A stretch of DNA of 64,000 nt from Porphyra umbilicalis (lineage: Eukaryota > Rhodophyta > Bangiophyceae > Bangiales > Bangiaceae): the NCBI GenBank assembly GCA_002049455.2, contig KV918827.1, forward strand, positions 229,629 to 293,628, in the 5' to 3' direction. The stretch's first letter is position 1; every line of letters begins with the position of its first letter. Positions 1-9,883 of the stretch are shown here, piece after piece. A program made the translations under genes and the position numbers. The notes beneath the pieces were generated by a model. The model did not search any database. It was not told the origin of the DNA and saw nothing but the letters and a program-made list of their open reading frames with translations.

Positions 1-28
1 CGTCATCAGAGCGCGATTTCTGTTCCTA

Positions 29-2476
29 ATGCGCCGTCATCGCAGGAATGCGGCGCAGCGAGCGCGCAGACGTTGTTTTGTCGGGTCTGTGGCCGGGCGG
101 CGTCCCAACCGGCCACGTGATTTCGACCAGGGTATGCGCGGCATCATGCGGGATTATTTTGGTGTGGATGGGCAGCCGCCTGTGTATGGAGAAGAGACGT
201 TTGAGCGTCGCTTCCGTGTGCCACGGTCTGTTTTTATGCGCATTTATGAGGCCATCCGGGACCGGCCATTTTGGCGGCAGAGCATCAATGCGACGGGGCG
301 GCCACAAGCTTATGCTCTGCAGAAGCTGGTGGCCGCCTTCCGTGTCCTCGCGTACGGGGAGTCGTATGATCGTGCGGATGAGTATGTCCAGCTGTCCAAG
401 TCTACAATTGAGGTGGCCCCGAAGAAGCTGATTGAGTTTATTGTTGAGGAGTGGGAGCCCGTCTACCTGCGGCCTCCTAACGACGAGGAGGTCAAGCGCA
501 TGCTGGAGCGCAACGCAGCACGGGGCATGCCGGGATGCATCGGCAGCCTCGATTGCTCGCACTGGGAGTGGGCCGCGTGCCCAAAGGGGCTTGCTGGGAA
601 GTATCAGAACCGCAAGAAGCGGCGCTCCATTTTCATGGAGACGGTTTGTGATGAGGACCTTTACATCTGGCATTTCTTTATCGGGGCGCCGGGGAGCCTC
701 AATGACCTCAACGTGTTATGCATCTCACCGTTGTATTTTGATGTGGTGGAGGGTGTGTGGCCGCCGAAGTCTTTCTCTTTCTGTGTTAATGGTCGTTCTC
801 GTCGTTTGTTGTATTATCTTACTGACGGTGTTTATCCCAAGTATCCATTTTTTGTGTCTCCGTACCCCAACCCCATCACACCCGCAGAAAAATGTTTCAA
901 CCGGCTCCAGGAAGCGCTGCGCAAGGATGTCGAGCGGCTCTACGGGGTTATGACCGCGAGATTCCACATTCGTCTGCACCCTGGCCGATTTGGCTCTGTA
1001 GAGCAGATGATGCTTGCCGGCAAGGCGGCCGCCATTCTGCACAACATGGTCGTTGAGCAGAGGCGTGGCCGGTGTGTCGCTTTTGAGCGTATGGCAGCGG
1101 CGGCGGCCGCAAGGGATGGGGAACTTGCGGCCGCCGCCGATGATGGCCATGCCGTTGGCGCAGGCGACGTCGGCTGGGCTGGCAATACTGGAACAGGTGC
1201 GGCGGCCGCCGGCGATGTCGAATCTGCGGCGGCCGCCGGCGGAGGCCCCTTCGCCGGCGCAGTTGGGCAGGCAGGAGCTGGTGCCGATGACGCCGCTGCC
1301 GCGGCCGCCGGCCTGGGCGCCGCGGCGGCGGCCGCCGGCGATCGATCGCCAGCGGGCATCGGCGGAGGCGGAGCACCTGATGGTGCGGGCGCCACCGCCG
1401 CGGCCGCCGGTGCGGTTCGCCCGGCGGCGGCCGGCGGCCGTGGCTCGCCAGCGGGCGTGCGCGGCGGAGAAGGAGCTTGAAGAGCGGGCGCCGCCGCCGC
1501 GGCCGCCAACTTTGGTGGCTCGGCGGCCGTCGCTGGCGGCGACTAGCCAGCGGGCGTGCGTGACGGCGAAGGAGCTGGTGGAGCAGGTGCCGCCGCCGCC
1601 GCCGCCGGCTTTCGTGGCTCGGCGGCCGCCGCTGACGGCGACTCGCCAGCGAGCGTGCGTGGGAGAGAAGGAGCTGGTGGAGCAGGCGCCGCGGCCGCGG
1701 CCGCCGACTTTGGTGGCTTGGCGGCCGCCGCTGGCGTCAACTTGCCAGCGGGCGTGCGTGGAGGAGACGGAGCTGGTGGTACCGGCGTCGCCGCCGCGGC
1801 CGCCGACTTTGGTGGGTCGGCGGCCGCCGCCGGCGGCGACTCGCCAGCGGGCGTGCGTGGAGGAGACGTAGCAGGTGGTACGGGCGCCGCCGCCGCGGCC
1901 GCCGACTTTAATGGCTCGGCGGCCGCCGCTGGTGGCCACTCGCCAGCAGGCGTGCGTTCAGGAGATGCAGCTGGTGGTGCGGGCGCCGCCGCCGCGGCCG
2001 CCAACTTGAGTGGCTCGGCGGCCGCTTCCGGCGGCGACTCGCCAGCGGGCGTGCGTGGAGGAGACGGAGCTGGTGGTACGGGCGCCGCCGCCGCGGCCGC
2101 CGACTTTGGTGGCTCGGCGGCCGCCGCTGGCGGCCACTTGCCGGCGGGCGTGCGTGTCGGGGAGGGAGCTGGTGGTGCGGGCGCCGCCGCCGCGGCCGCC
2201 GGCCTTGTCGGTCCGCGTGCGGTTGCAGGAGGTGGCTCCACAGCCGCAGGACCGGCCGCTGATGCGGCCACCGCGGCGGCCGCAGCTCCCCGTTTGGCGG
2301 GTTTGCCGCACGCTCCCGTGGTTTTGGGCGGCGCGGACCCCCCGCCGGGTTCTTTTCTGTTCCAGTTGCGGGCGCGCCAGACCGCCACGGATAGAGCAGA
2401 GTTCTTCTGTCTCCGCGACGACCTGGCGGCCCATATCTTTGTGGATCGCGGGCCCCTTCTGGAGCCGTATCTGTAG
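29..2476 (+). pseudogene. PIF/Harbinger-type DDE transposase, two in-frame stops
   Basis: The first 350 residues form a Harbinger/plant-transposon nuclease (IS5-like DDE fold). Candidate catalytic residues are D175 in GSLDCSHWEW, D226 in GSLNDLNVL and E302 in DVERLYGVMTARF, each in its family context. The protein would cut and rejoin transposon ends in the nucleus. After about residue 350 it becomes Ala/Gly-rich and enters a 99-bp (33-codon) tandem array. Stops TGA 1478-1480 and TAG 1544-1546 lie in the array, but the same frame then stays open to 2476 and ends in a non-repetitive tail (RARQTATDRAEFFCLRDD). I therefore read one ancestral gene of 2.4 kb. The frame is also open upstream of the ATG at 29 to the window edge, so the N terminus may be incomplete. 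It converges with the SANT-like gene on the other strand, as in Harbinger elements. The domain call is firm. Whether the stops are mutations, errors or read through is unknown. Confidence 0.85.
1256..2246 (+). repeat. 99-bp tandem minisatellite inside the transposase frame
   Basis: The marker GGCGTGCGTG (with small changes) recurs at 1355, 1454, 1553, 1652, 1751, 1850, 1949, 2048 and 2147, always exactly 99 bases apart. The unit is therefore 33 codons and keeps the frame. Each unit holds one or two GCGGCCGC palindromes and a GGCTCGGCGGCCGC core. The encoded unit is Gly/Ala-rich, with GAAAAAADFGGSAA and GDSPAGVRGG as its recognisable parts. Copies at the edges are degenerate. Confidence 0.9.
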
Positions 2477-2879
2477 CGTTCTACGGTTTTTTTTTTGCCA
2501 TCATGGCTTTTTTTTTTCCTCACACATTGGCGCGTCGGCGGACGCCACCACGCCGACCCGGGATAGGAAAGACGCTTGGACGGCCTCCGTTCTATCTAGG
2601 AAGACGGACGAGGCCGCCGCTCTGTATGGCGTAGGCGGATGTCCGCGAGTGGCTTATACTTTCACGCTGCAGCATGACTGGTGTACAAGTAAGAGGATTT
2701 TGCCGTGCTCGCTTCTCGAACGGAGTCGCAGGGTCGGACAGAGTCGGTGTGTAGGAAAAAAAAAACCGGCGAAGGGGAAAAAAAAACCGTGTATGATTGT
2801 CGTACAATAGTCGATGCAGTAGTCGAGCACTCCACACGCGCAGAGACCCCACCGTCACAAATATGAACAGAGATACAAC
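2477..2879. other. Intergenic, between convergent transposon genes
   Basis: There is no credible gene here. The stretch separates the 3' ends of the transposase (plus) and the SANT-like protein (minus). It carries A/T runs (T9 near 2489 and 2509, A9-A10 near 2756 and 2780) that may serve 3'-end formation on both strands. Confidence 0.5.
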
Positions 2880-5294
2880 TCAAGCCAAGTCACCATCCGC
2901 ACAATCGCTGCCACTGGTACCACAGGCAGCATCCTTCTCGTCGTCGCCCGATTCGCCAGCGGCCGCATTATGCGGCCGCGGCGTCATGGAACGGCTTGGA
3001 CCCGATACGGTGTTCCTGGCCGCCGTGAAGCGGGCCTGCTTGGTCTGCAACGAGTTCCAGCCTCGCCCGTTCCTCCGCTTGACCGAGCCGATACCGGCCG
3101 AGGCCGCAGCGCGGCGGGCAACGGCCGCGCTTGCGGCCGCGGCTGGTGATGCGCCGGTACGCGGCGACGCGTCGACGCCGTCACTCGGAGAAGATGAAGA
3201 CAGAGGCAATGCGGCCGCACTCGCGGCCGCGCCAGACGCCAAGGACCCGACTGTGTTGTCAGCGGCCGGCGCCAACGCGGCCGCTTCGCCGCCGTTCATA
3301 GCCACGCCGCCAGGAGTACCGGGCGCTCCACCAAACCCGGGAGACGCGGCCGCACCACCACTTGGAGAAACTGCAGATGCTGGCGATGCGGCCGCACTCG
3401 GAGCCCAACCTGCGGCCGCACCCGCCGCCGCCTCAGCGGCCGCGGTAGCGGCCGCAGAGGTGCCCGACATAGACGGCGCAGTTGTCGTCGAGCGGGAAGC
3501 GACCCGTGCCTCCGCGGCCTTGGCCTTGCGCAGTCTGGCGTTGGAGAGCAGAAGCCGCCGCTCCATCTCGTTCTTGCGCCATTGCTCCGCCTCACCCGTC
3601 TCACGCACGTCCTTGGCCTTCCAAAAGTCAATGTCGGCGCGCTCGATGGCCGTCTCAGATAAGGACTTGAGGGCGGCCGCCGTCGTGGCGGCCTCCCTTT
3701 GGATAGCAATGTCAGTCGAGGCCGCCGCTTTGGCGGCCTTCGTACCGATGGGCCGATCTTGGAAGAGGCCGCGCCGCCTACCGACCGTGGAGCTCTAGTC
3801 GTCGTCCGAAATGTCCTCGACGCCCCCGTCTGGCACAGGACGGCGGCCTCGAGCGGCGGCCGCCGTGGCGGCCGCCCCCGACGCGCCGCTGAACTTGTCC
3901 AACTTGCGCATGACCGTCCAACACTTGACCCAATCGGCTCCTCTCGTGCCGCCCTTCTTCACCACCAAGACCGGGGCGTCCCCGTCGTTGTCGTCCGCTT
4001 GCACGGCCTCATACAGGTTCTCGGGGTCAAAGTGCGCGGTGGCCGTGCGTATCAGGTCCTCGTCGGTCAAATTGCCCGTCATCTGGCGACGCCCGACGGC
4101 CACCATAGAGGATGAAAAGCGTTGAACGTTCTTGAAAACTGAATAGCGCAGTTCGCGGTCGATGGCGGTGTCCGTGCGCGCCCTGCGTCCAGGGCCCATC
4201 GGGCAATGGGACTTGTACCCGTTGACGATTGCAGCGGCAAAGGTTGCTCGGCTCTGGTCGGTACCGACCACCGGGTCTTGCGCCACCGCCAACCAGGCCT
4301 GGCAGAGAGCTACTCGCTCTGCCTCGGTCCATCCTCGGCCGCGTCCTCTGCCCCTGGCGGTGGGGGACTCGTTGTCGCCAGCGGCGACGGCGTCGGCTGT
4401 GGCAGCGGCCGCTGAGGAGGAAGGGAGACCGCCACCGTCCCCGCCTCCACCGGCGGCCGCTGCACCCCCTCCATGTCCGTCCCCGCCTGGGCCGGCGGTG
4501 GGTGCACGCCCTCCAGCGCCGACTCCGCTTCCGCCGCCGCGGCCGCCGTCGGCGGCCGCGGCTCCGGCTGTGCTGCCAGATCCACTCCCGTGAGCCGCCG
4601 CTGAGGCGGCCGCTCCGTGACCTGGTCGGCTGGGCGACGTGGCGCCGCGGGACTCTGCGTCGCCGCCATCGCCTCGTGTAGCGTCAGAGGCCGGGAGACC
4701 GGCGGTGGCTGCAGCGACAGCCTGTTCAGCCCCGCGCACCTCTGCAACCCCTGCACCGCGGCCGCCGGGAGGGCAGCGCCCTCCGAGTGCTCCGCGCCTG
4801 CCCGCCCCGCGGCCGCGGACTGCAAACCCGGCATCGGCGTCGACGCCGCCGGAGCCGATTGGTCCGCCGAGTGCATGTCCACGTCCGCGGCCTCGCCCAA
4901 GCCCCGATGACCCCCCCGCGACGAGGTTGTATCCGCGGCGTGCGACGTTGCAGCTTGGAGGGTCCTCGAAATCTCCGTCAGCGCGTCGGTCTGCGGCCGT
5001 GGCGGCGGCGTCGGGGGCCGCCCGATCGGCGGCCCCGCCGGCCGCGGCCGAGGAGGCGGCAGGTGACCTTGTCTCATCTGCTGCCGCCCGTGCCACCGCG
5101 CCTCCCACCAATTGCTCTCCTGCAGGCAGTCCGGACTGCCCTCCCGCAGTAGCCATTGCGCAGTCCGGTCCCCGTTGTGCGCTCTGCGGGCAAGCTCCTG
5201 CAGCTCCCGCACTTCCCCCGCGTCCACCGGTGGAGTTGGTGGCCGCGCTCGCTCCGAGAGACTTGGCGGACTGGATGTTCCGACAGGTGGCCAC
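2880..5294 (-). pseudogene. SANT/Myb-like Harbinger partner protein, single amber stop
   Basis: Read on the minus strand, about 4340-4200 encodes a SANT/trihelix-like module (GWTEAERVALCQAWLAVAQD ... ATFAAAIVNGYKS). It is followed by the conserved region ending VKCWTVMRKLDKFSG, typical of the DNA-binding second protein of PIF/Harbinger elements. The frame stops at TAG 3795-3797 after an acidic DISDDD. The same frame then continues without interruption to 2880. That part includes RPIGTKAAKAA, then a helical charged stretch (ADIDFWKAKDVRETGEAEQ ... ERRLLLSNARLRKAK), which is the usual C-terminal half of this family, and an Ala-rich tail. A single nonsense codon thus splits one gene. Upstream of about 4400 the frame is open but Gly/Arg-rich and looks like the shadow of the overlapping frame at 4310-6142, so the true N terminus is unresolved. 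The partner protein normally helps the transposase bind transposon ends. Confidence 0.75.
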
Positions 5295-6142
5295 GTCGGC
5301 GCAGGTGGTCCTTGACGCGGCGGGCTTGGGGGACTCGGCGGCCGCTGGGGCGACGGCCGCCGGGTTGCAGAGGGTGGACCTTGACCAAGTGGGCTTGGCG
5401 GCCGCGCCGGGGGCGGCCGCCAGGCGGACCCAGATGCGCCTTGAAAAGCGGGGCTCCCCAGACCCGATGATGACGGCCGGACTTGGTTACGGGGCGCGCT
5501 TGCTCGAGGTGGGCTCGCCGGTGGCTGCCAGCCTCGCGACGGCTGGCATGCGCGAGTGGGGCTCGGCGGCCGCTGCGGCGGCGGCCGCCAATCGGGGAGA
5601 CGCAGGCCTTGACGGAGCGGGCTCGGCGGCCGCTGCGGCGGCGGCCGCCAATCGGGGGGACGCAGGCCTTGACGAAGCGGGCTCGGCGGCCGCTGCGGCG
5701 GCGGCCGCCAATCGGGGGGACGCAGGCCTTGACGGGATGGGCTGGGCGGCCGCGTCGGCGGCGGCCGCCACGCGGACGGACGCGGGTCTTGACGATGCGG
5801 GCTCGGCGGTCCTGACGGAAGTGGACCGAGGCAGGGAGGGTGTACAGCTTGAGGTGGTGGCGCCTCGGCCCCAGATGCTCGTGGTGGAGCCTCTGATATG
5901 GGCCGAGGGCGCGCCGCCCACGGAAACGGGCAGGATGGCGCGCACAGGGGATGATCGTCACCGACGCCCAGCGTGCGTCGGCACATACGGCAGAACTGCC
6001 GCAGACCGCGCCGGCGCTCCGTTTTTGAGATCGGACGCGGAGCGGAAAGAACCATGCTGCCGCAACGGCCGGTCCTCGCACAGTCCGACGCCTCGTGGGC
6101 AGGGAGCGAAAGGCGGCCGCTTCTGCACAGAGCGGCCGCCAA
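4310..6142 (-). CDS. Pro-rich protein with Cys/His N-terminal motif, transposon-associated
   Basis: This 610-residue minus-strand frame has balanced composition, unlike the frames it overlaps. Near residues 45-75 is a possible zinc-binding cluster (CRMCRRTLG ... HPLCAPSCPFP). Next come about four copies of a 20-residue repeat (LRPPDWRPPPQRPPSP core). After these lies an ordinary-looking segment with VRELQELARRAHNGDRTAQW and NWWEARWHGRQQMRQ, and then a Pro/Ala tail. The end of the frame overlaps the start of the SANT module, which is read one frame away at about 4340. This may be the N-terminal half of the SANT-like protein joined through an intron or a lost base, or a separate transposon protein. 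No enzymatic function is recognisable. Confidence 0.5.
   Translation of the reverse strand: MAAALCRSGRLSLPAHEASDCARTGRCGSMVLSAPRPISKTERRRGLRQFCRMCRRTLGVGDDHPLCAPSCPFPWAARPRPISEAPPRASGAEAPPPQAVHPPCLGPLPSGPPSPHRQDPRPSAWRPPPTRPPSPSRQGLRPPDWRPPPQRPPSPLRQGLRPPDWRPPPQRPPSPLRQGLRLPDWRPPPQRPPSPTRACQPSRGWQPPASPPRASAPRNQVRPSSSGLGSPAFQGASGSAWRPPPARPPSPLGQGPPSATRRPSPQRPPSPPSPPRQGPPAPTWPPVGTSSPPSLSERARPPTPPVDAGEVRELQELARRAHNGDRTAQWLLREGSPDCLQESNWWEARWHGRQQMRQGHLPPPRPRPAGPPIGRPPTPPPRPQTDALTEISRTLQAATSHAADTTSSRGGHRGLGEAADVDMHSADQSAPAASTPMPGLQSAAAGRAGAEHSEGAALPAAAVQGLQRCAGLNRLSLQPPPVSRPLTLHEAMAATQSPAAPRRPADQVTERPPQRRLTGVDLAAQPEPRPPTAAAAAEAESALEGVHPPPAQAGTDMEGVQRPPVEAGTVAVSLPPQRPLPQPTPSPLATTSPPPPGAEDAAEDGPRQSE
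5550..5800. repeat. 60-bp tandem repeat (about 4 copies)
   Basis: The lines from 5581, 5641 and 5701 are nearly identical over 60 bases, with a diverged fourth copy after 5761. The unit carries GGCTCGGCGGCCGC followed by CGGCGGCGGCCGCCAAT. Sixty bases equals 20 codons, so the minus-strand frame through it is kept. The core matches that of the 99-bp array at 1256-2246 on the same strand. Confidence 0.85.
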
Positions 6143-7755
6143 TGGTGAGGCAGCCCGCCTTCCGCCGCACCCTAGTCAAAAAACGGTCGTGACCAGCGGC
6201 GGGCACAGAGAAAGACGGCCGCCAAGAGCAGCGCGCACGCGCACACGGTGCCGCCGCGGCCGCCAACGACAACGGCGGCCGCGAAAAAGCGCGCGGACAC
6301 GCACGTCCTCCCTCCCGTGATGCAACGCGGCCGCCAACGACAACGGCGGCCGCTACAAAGCACGCGCGCTCGACGTCTCCTCTCCCGCGCTGCAACGGCG
6401 GCCGCTGGCGACGATGGCGGCCGCACGCACGCACGCGGATGCACAATGCTCCTTTCTCGGCGCCGAACGGGTCGCGGCCCCGGTGCGGTTGCCTCCGGCG
6501 CTGCCACCCCGCCCACAAATGGTCCACAAACAGAGTCTGCCCCCAACGCAAGCGACCGTTCGAGACGATGCGCGGCGCCCCCACCCTGAAACTGCGTAGA
6601 CGATGACAGAGGGGCCCGCAAGGCTCCACCGCGGCCGTTCTCGACGGTCTCGCAGGTGGCACAACCCCACCGTACGCCCCAAAAACAGGCGGCCGCCCTC
6701 GACCGCCCCCTCGCTCGGGGGGAATCGGGCGGCCGCCTTTCTTGCCTGTCACGCTCAGGGGCCCTGCAGGCCACGCCGAGCGTGGCACGCGTGGCCCGCA
6801 GGCCTCGCTCAAACGCCACAGAGCTCCCTGCGCGACATGTGGCGGCCAGTCGGCCGTTCACGGTAGACGGCCAATCGAGGTTGTGGCCGGGGACGTGCAC
6901 AGCGAGAGTGCGTCTGACCAATGAGCATGCGGATCGCTGACACAAAAATCGGAGGGGGTCGCACGATACTGCGGCTCCGCAAGGGACGCGATCGTGCGTG
7001 GCCCCTGCCGCGTATCGGCAGCCTTGCAGGCCGGGCCGCCCGACCGCCGCAGGCGGCCGCGTGGGAGCCCGCCCTGCGTCACGGTGACCGGCGGACACCA
7101 CGCGGCCGCCTCACAGGCGCTTCGGAACAGAATGCTCCAGTGTCGATCGAGGCGAAAGCGCCACCAGATTGCACGCATGCTGTACGTCTGCCGGCTGAAC
7201 GGACCAATGAGAGACCTACAAATCACTGCTGTCAGTCGCGAGATGCGACAGCGCCGCGAGATGATGCGAGATGCTGCCAACGTGTCTCCGACATTTGTGC
7301 GTTTGACCTCGTCGTGTCTACTCGATCGCAAGAATTTGCAGCCATTTGAAGCCTATCGCGCTGCGTGTCTCACTGACCGGCTTATTTGCTGTCAATTGGG
7401 GTCCAGATCAGCGTGATCGCGAGGTCGATCGATGGCCTGTTTGCTTGAAATGTCGCACTGGACTGTCGGAATGTGGACATCTCACGGGAAAGCCGCTCGC
7501 AGGCTCCAGTTCGCAGGTCGACAACCCAGCAACGTCACCTTCTCCGTTTCCCATACACTGCGATCTGCCGACAGAAGAAAACAAGTACTCTGGATCCGAG
7601 CGGAGCGGGTCCGCAGAGCCTGCGCATATCGCTGCCGAAACGCTTTTGGCCACTCATAGGCGCACACGTTGCGCTCTTAAACGGTTCGCAGATCGTTCGC
7701 AACCGACGTTGTTGGGTGTGCTCTTAGGAGCTGTAACCTACTCTCATTCGGGGTA
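6143..7755. other. GCGGCCGC-rich flank, then AT-richer unique DNA
   Basis: The stretch 6180-7110 keeps the frequent GCGGCCGC/GGCGGCCGCC motif, often as ACGGCGGCCGC or GCGGCCGCCAACG pairs near 6260-6430, with no convincing protein. From about 7130 the composition falls sharply in GC. I see no gene. The right end of the Harbinger-type element should lie somewhere here, but I could not fix its terminal repeat because the left end is outside the window. Confidence 0.5.
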
Positions 7756-8336
7756 GGGGGACCGCCGGGGGGACCGGGGACTTGAAATCGACTTGATTTG
7801 GTTTCTGACAGCAGATCGCCACAATTTGATTGGTCGATTCTCATCGCTATCAAACCAATCGCATGTCCCGGAATGCACGTATCCATCTTTCTATATAAAT
7901 TTGGCAGCGAGCACTGCGGCGAAAAACGCAGTGTCAGCGAGACACCCTCAGAGCCCCCAGCGGAGGCGCGCAGCGCCGGAGCCGGGCCCCGAGGGTGCCG
8001 AGATGACACTGCGTTTTTCGCGCACAGCGGAGCGTGGCTGCCACTAGGATTTGCCCCGAGAAACACTGCACGGCGGCCCGCAGATGGCAGTTGTTAAAGC
8101 GTCAATCTCTAAGTCTGGAAATTCACCTGGGAGCGCTGCACGTGGGCTCCCGCTTTGGTTCTTAAACCTCTCGAGTGCGCCATGTAGATGTGGAAGGTGC
8201 GGCGTGGACGTGCGCGGTCCTCCCGCATGCCCAGCGGTCCCCCCAGCGGTCCCCCCCAACAATACATCGGCTTGTTCCAACTTATCATCCCTGGGAGGAC
8301 CGCTTGTAGAACACCGGTCCCCCCGACGGTCCCCCC
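7756..8336. mobile_element. Putative non-autonomous inverted-repeat element
   Basis: GGGGGACCG-C-CGGGGGGACCGG at 7756-7778 is matched in inverted orientation by 8314-8336, with one mismatch over about 22 bases. Inside lies a second hairpin: 7919-7936 (GCGAAAAACGCAGTGTCA) pairs perfectly with 8004-8021, and the pairing continues with CACCCTC/GAGGGTG. No ORF in the element looks real. The target duplication is unclear, so the class is unassigned. Confidence 0.5.
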
Positions 8337-8880
8337 CGAGGGATGACCCCATCCCGCTTGACTCTGTTAAACAGTGGTCAGAGGAGGGCAACCACGCACT
8401 TAACCGGGCCTTGCCCCGGCGGATGGCCCAAATGAGCCAGGGCGTCTCCAGCCGCCCTGGCCACAGCAGCCACGTGGGTGCACCGCAGGCCTTCCTGCCA
8501 TCCTTCCCTCCTAGCCCCCCCACAATTAGTAATCGACAATCATCCCCACGTAACCGAATTCGGCTAGGTGGGGTCCAATGCTGGCTTCTCAGAGCTCCTC
8601 GCGGATCGGGAGACGCCCTCTGCGCAACACACGTGGCGGCACACATGCGACACCTTTTCTTCCAGGCCTGGGGCCCGGGCCCGACTCCCAGATTAAAACG
8701 GAGATCGACATTTCCACAACAAGGCCCTGCGAGTGTTCTGAGCCAGTTGTAGAGGGGCTGGGCACCGCATGTGCTGCCACCTCTGGATGGAGTTGCTGAG
8801 CCGCTAGCAGCTTAACGGCTCGCCGGCCCCTTGTCCTTAACCCCAGTGCTCGAACAGGCAGCCACCGCCCCAGCCGGCAG
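8337..8880. other. Intergenic, with dispersed repeat segment
   Basis: No gene was seen. The segment 8469-8527 (CACGTGGGTGCACC ... CCTCCTAGCCCCCCCA) recurs in the same orientation at 12003-12062, so a dispersed repeat flanks the C-rich and foldback region on both sides. Confidence 0.5.
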
Positions 8881-9883
8881 GCTGCCGCTGGCCACCCCCA
8901 CCCACCGCCCCCGGTGCCGCCCCCTGCACCCGCGGCCGCCCCCTGCACCCGCTGCCGCCCCCGCGTCCGCTGCCGCCCCCCGCGTCCGCTGCCGCCCCCC
9001 GCGTCCGCTGCCGCCCCCCGCGTCCGCTGCCGCCCCCCGCCCCCGCGCACGCCCGCCTCCCCCGCCGGCGGCTGGCCACCGCCCCCGCTCACGGCCGCCA
9101 CCCCCGCTGCTTGCCACTGCCTCCACCCCAGCGCGCTGTCCCCGCTGCTGGCCGTAGCCCCCGCCCCCGAGCGCTGACCCAGCCACTGGCCGCTGCCCCC
9201 GCCGCTGGCCGCCGCCGCCGCCCCCGTCCACCGCCCCCGCCGCTGACCGCCGCCCACGCAGCCGGCCGCCAACCCGACCGCCACAGGCAGCCGCCACCGC
9301 CCACCGCCCCAGCCGCCGCCCGCCGCGACCGCCTCCGTCCGCCGCCTCCGCCCACGCCCGCCACCCTCGTCCCTTCCCCCCACCCTCGACGCTAGCCGCC
9401 CCCCCCGCCGCCGGTCGCCACGCCCACCCCCGCCCACCGCCCCCTTCCCGGCCAGCTTCCACCGCCGCGGGCCGCCAGCCCCGCCCACGTCCCCGCCCAC
9501 TGCCCCCACCGCTGAACAATGCACCCGCCGCTGGCCAATGCAGCAGCCGCCGCGCGCTGAAACCCGCCGCTGGCCGCCACCCGGGCACAGGCCGCTACCA
9601 CGACCTCCGCCGCCCGCAGCCGCTGCCGGCCACCCCCGTTGCCGACCGTCGCCCTCGCCGCTAGCAGACTCTCTCGCCCCAGCTCGCTATCCGCACCGCT
9701 GCCCGCCGCCCCTACCACATGCCGCCACCTCGTCCGCAGGATGCCACCGCCCAACGCCGCCGTCACCGCCGCACGCCGCCCTTGCCGCTGGTCCCCACCC
9801 CCGCCACTGGCCTGCATCTTCGCCACCTGCCGACACCTCTCTGCAGCCGGGCGCCGCCGTCGCCAGCTGTTCCCGCCGCTGGG
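8881..9883. repeat. C-rich degenerate minisatellite
   Basis: The plus strand is a long run of CCGCC, GCTGGCC and CCCCGC blocks. At about 8958-9038 a clean 19-bp unit (CCGCGTCCGCTGCCGCCCC) is repeated about four times. Every frame is open for long distances because A and T are rare. The translations are Pro/Arg/Ala strings with no domain, and I do not regard them as genes. Confidence 0.7.

Noticed and set aside
2797-3798. 333-codon plus-strand ORF opposite the SANT-like gene
   Set aside because: The minus strand carries the family-typical C-terminal region. The plus-strand reading is an Ala-rich shadow.
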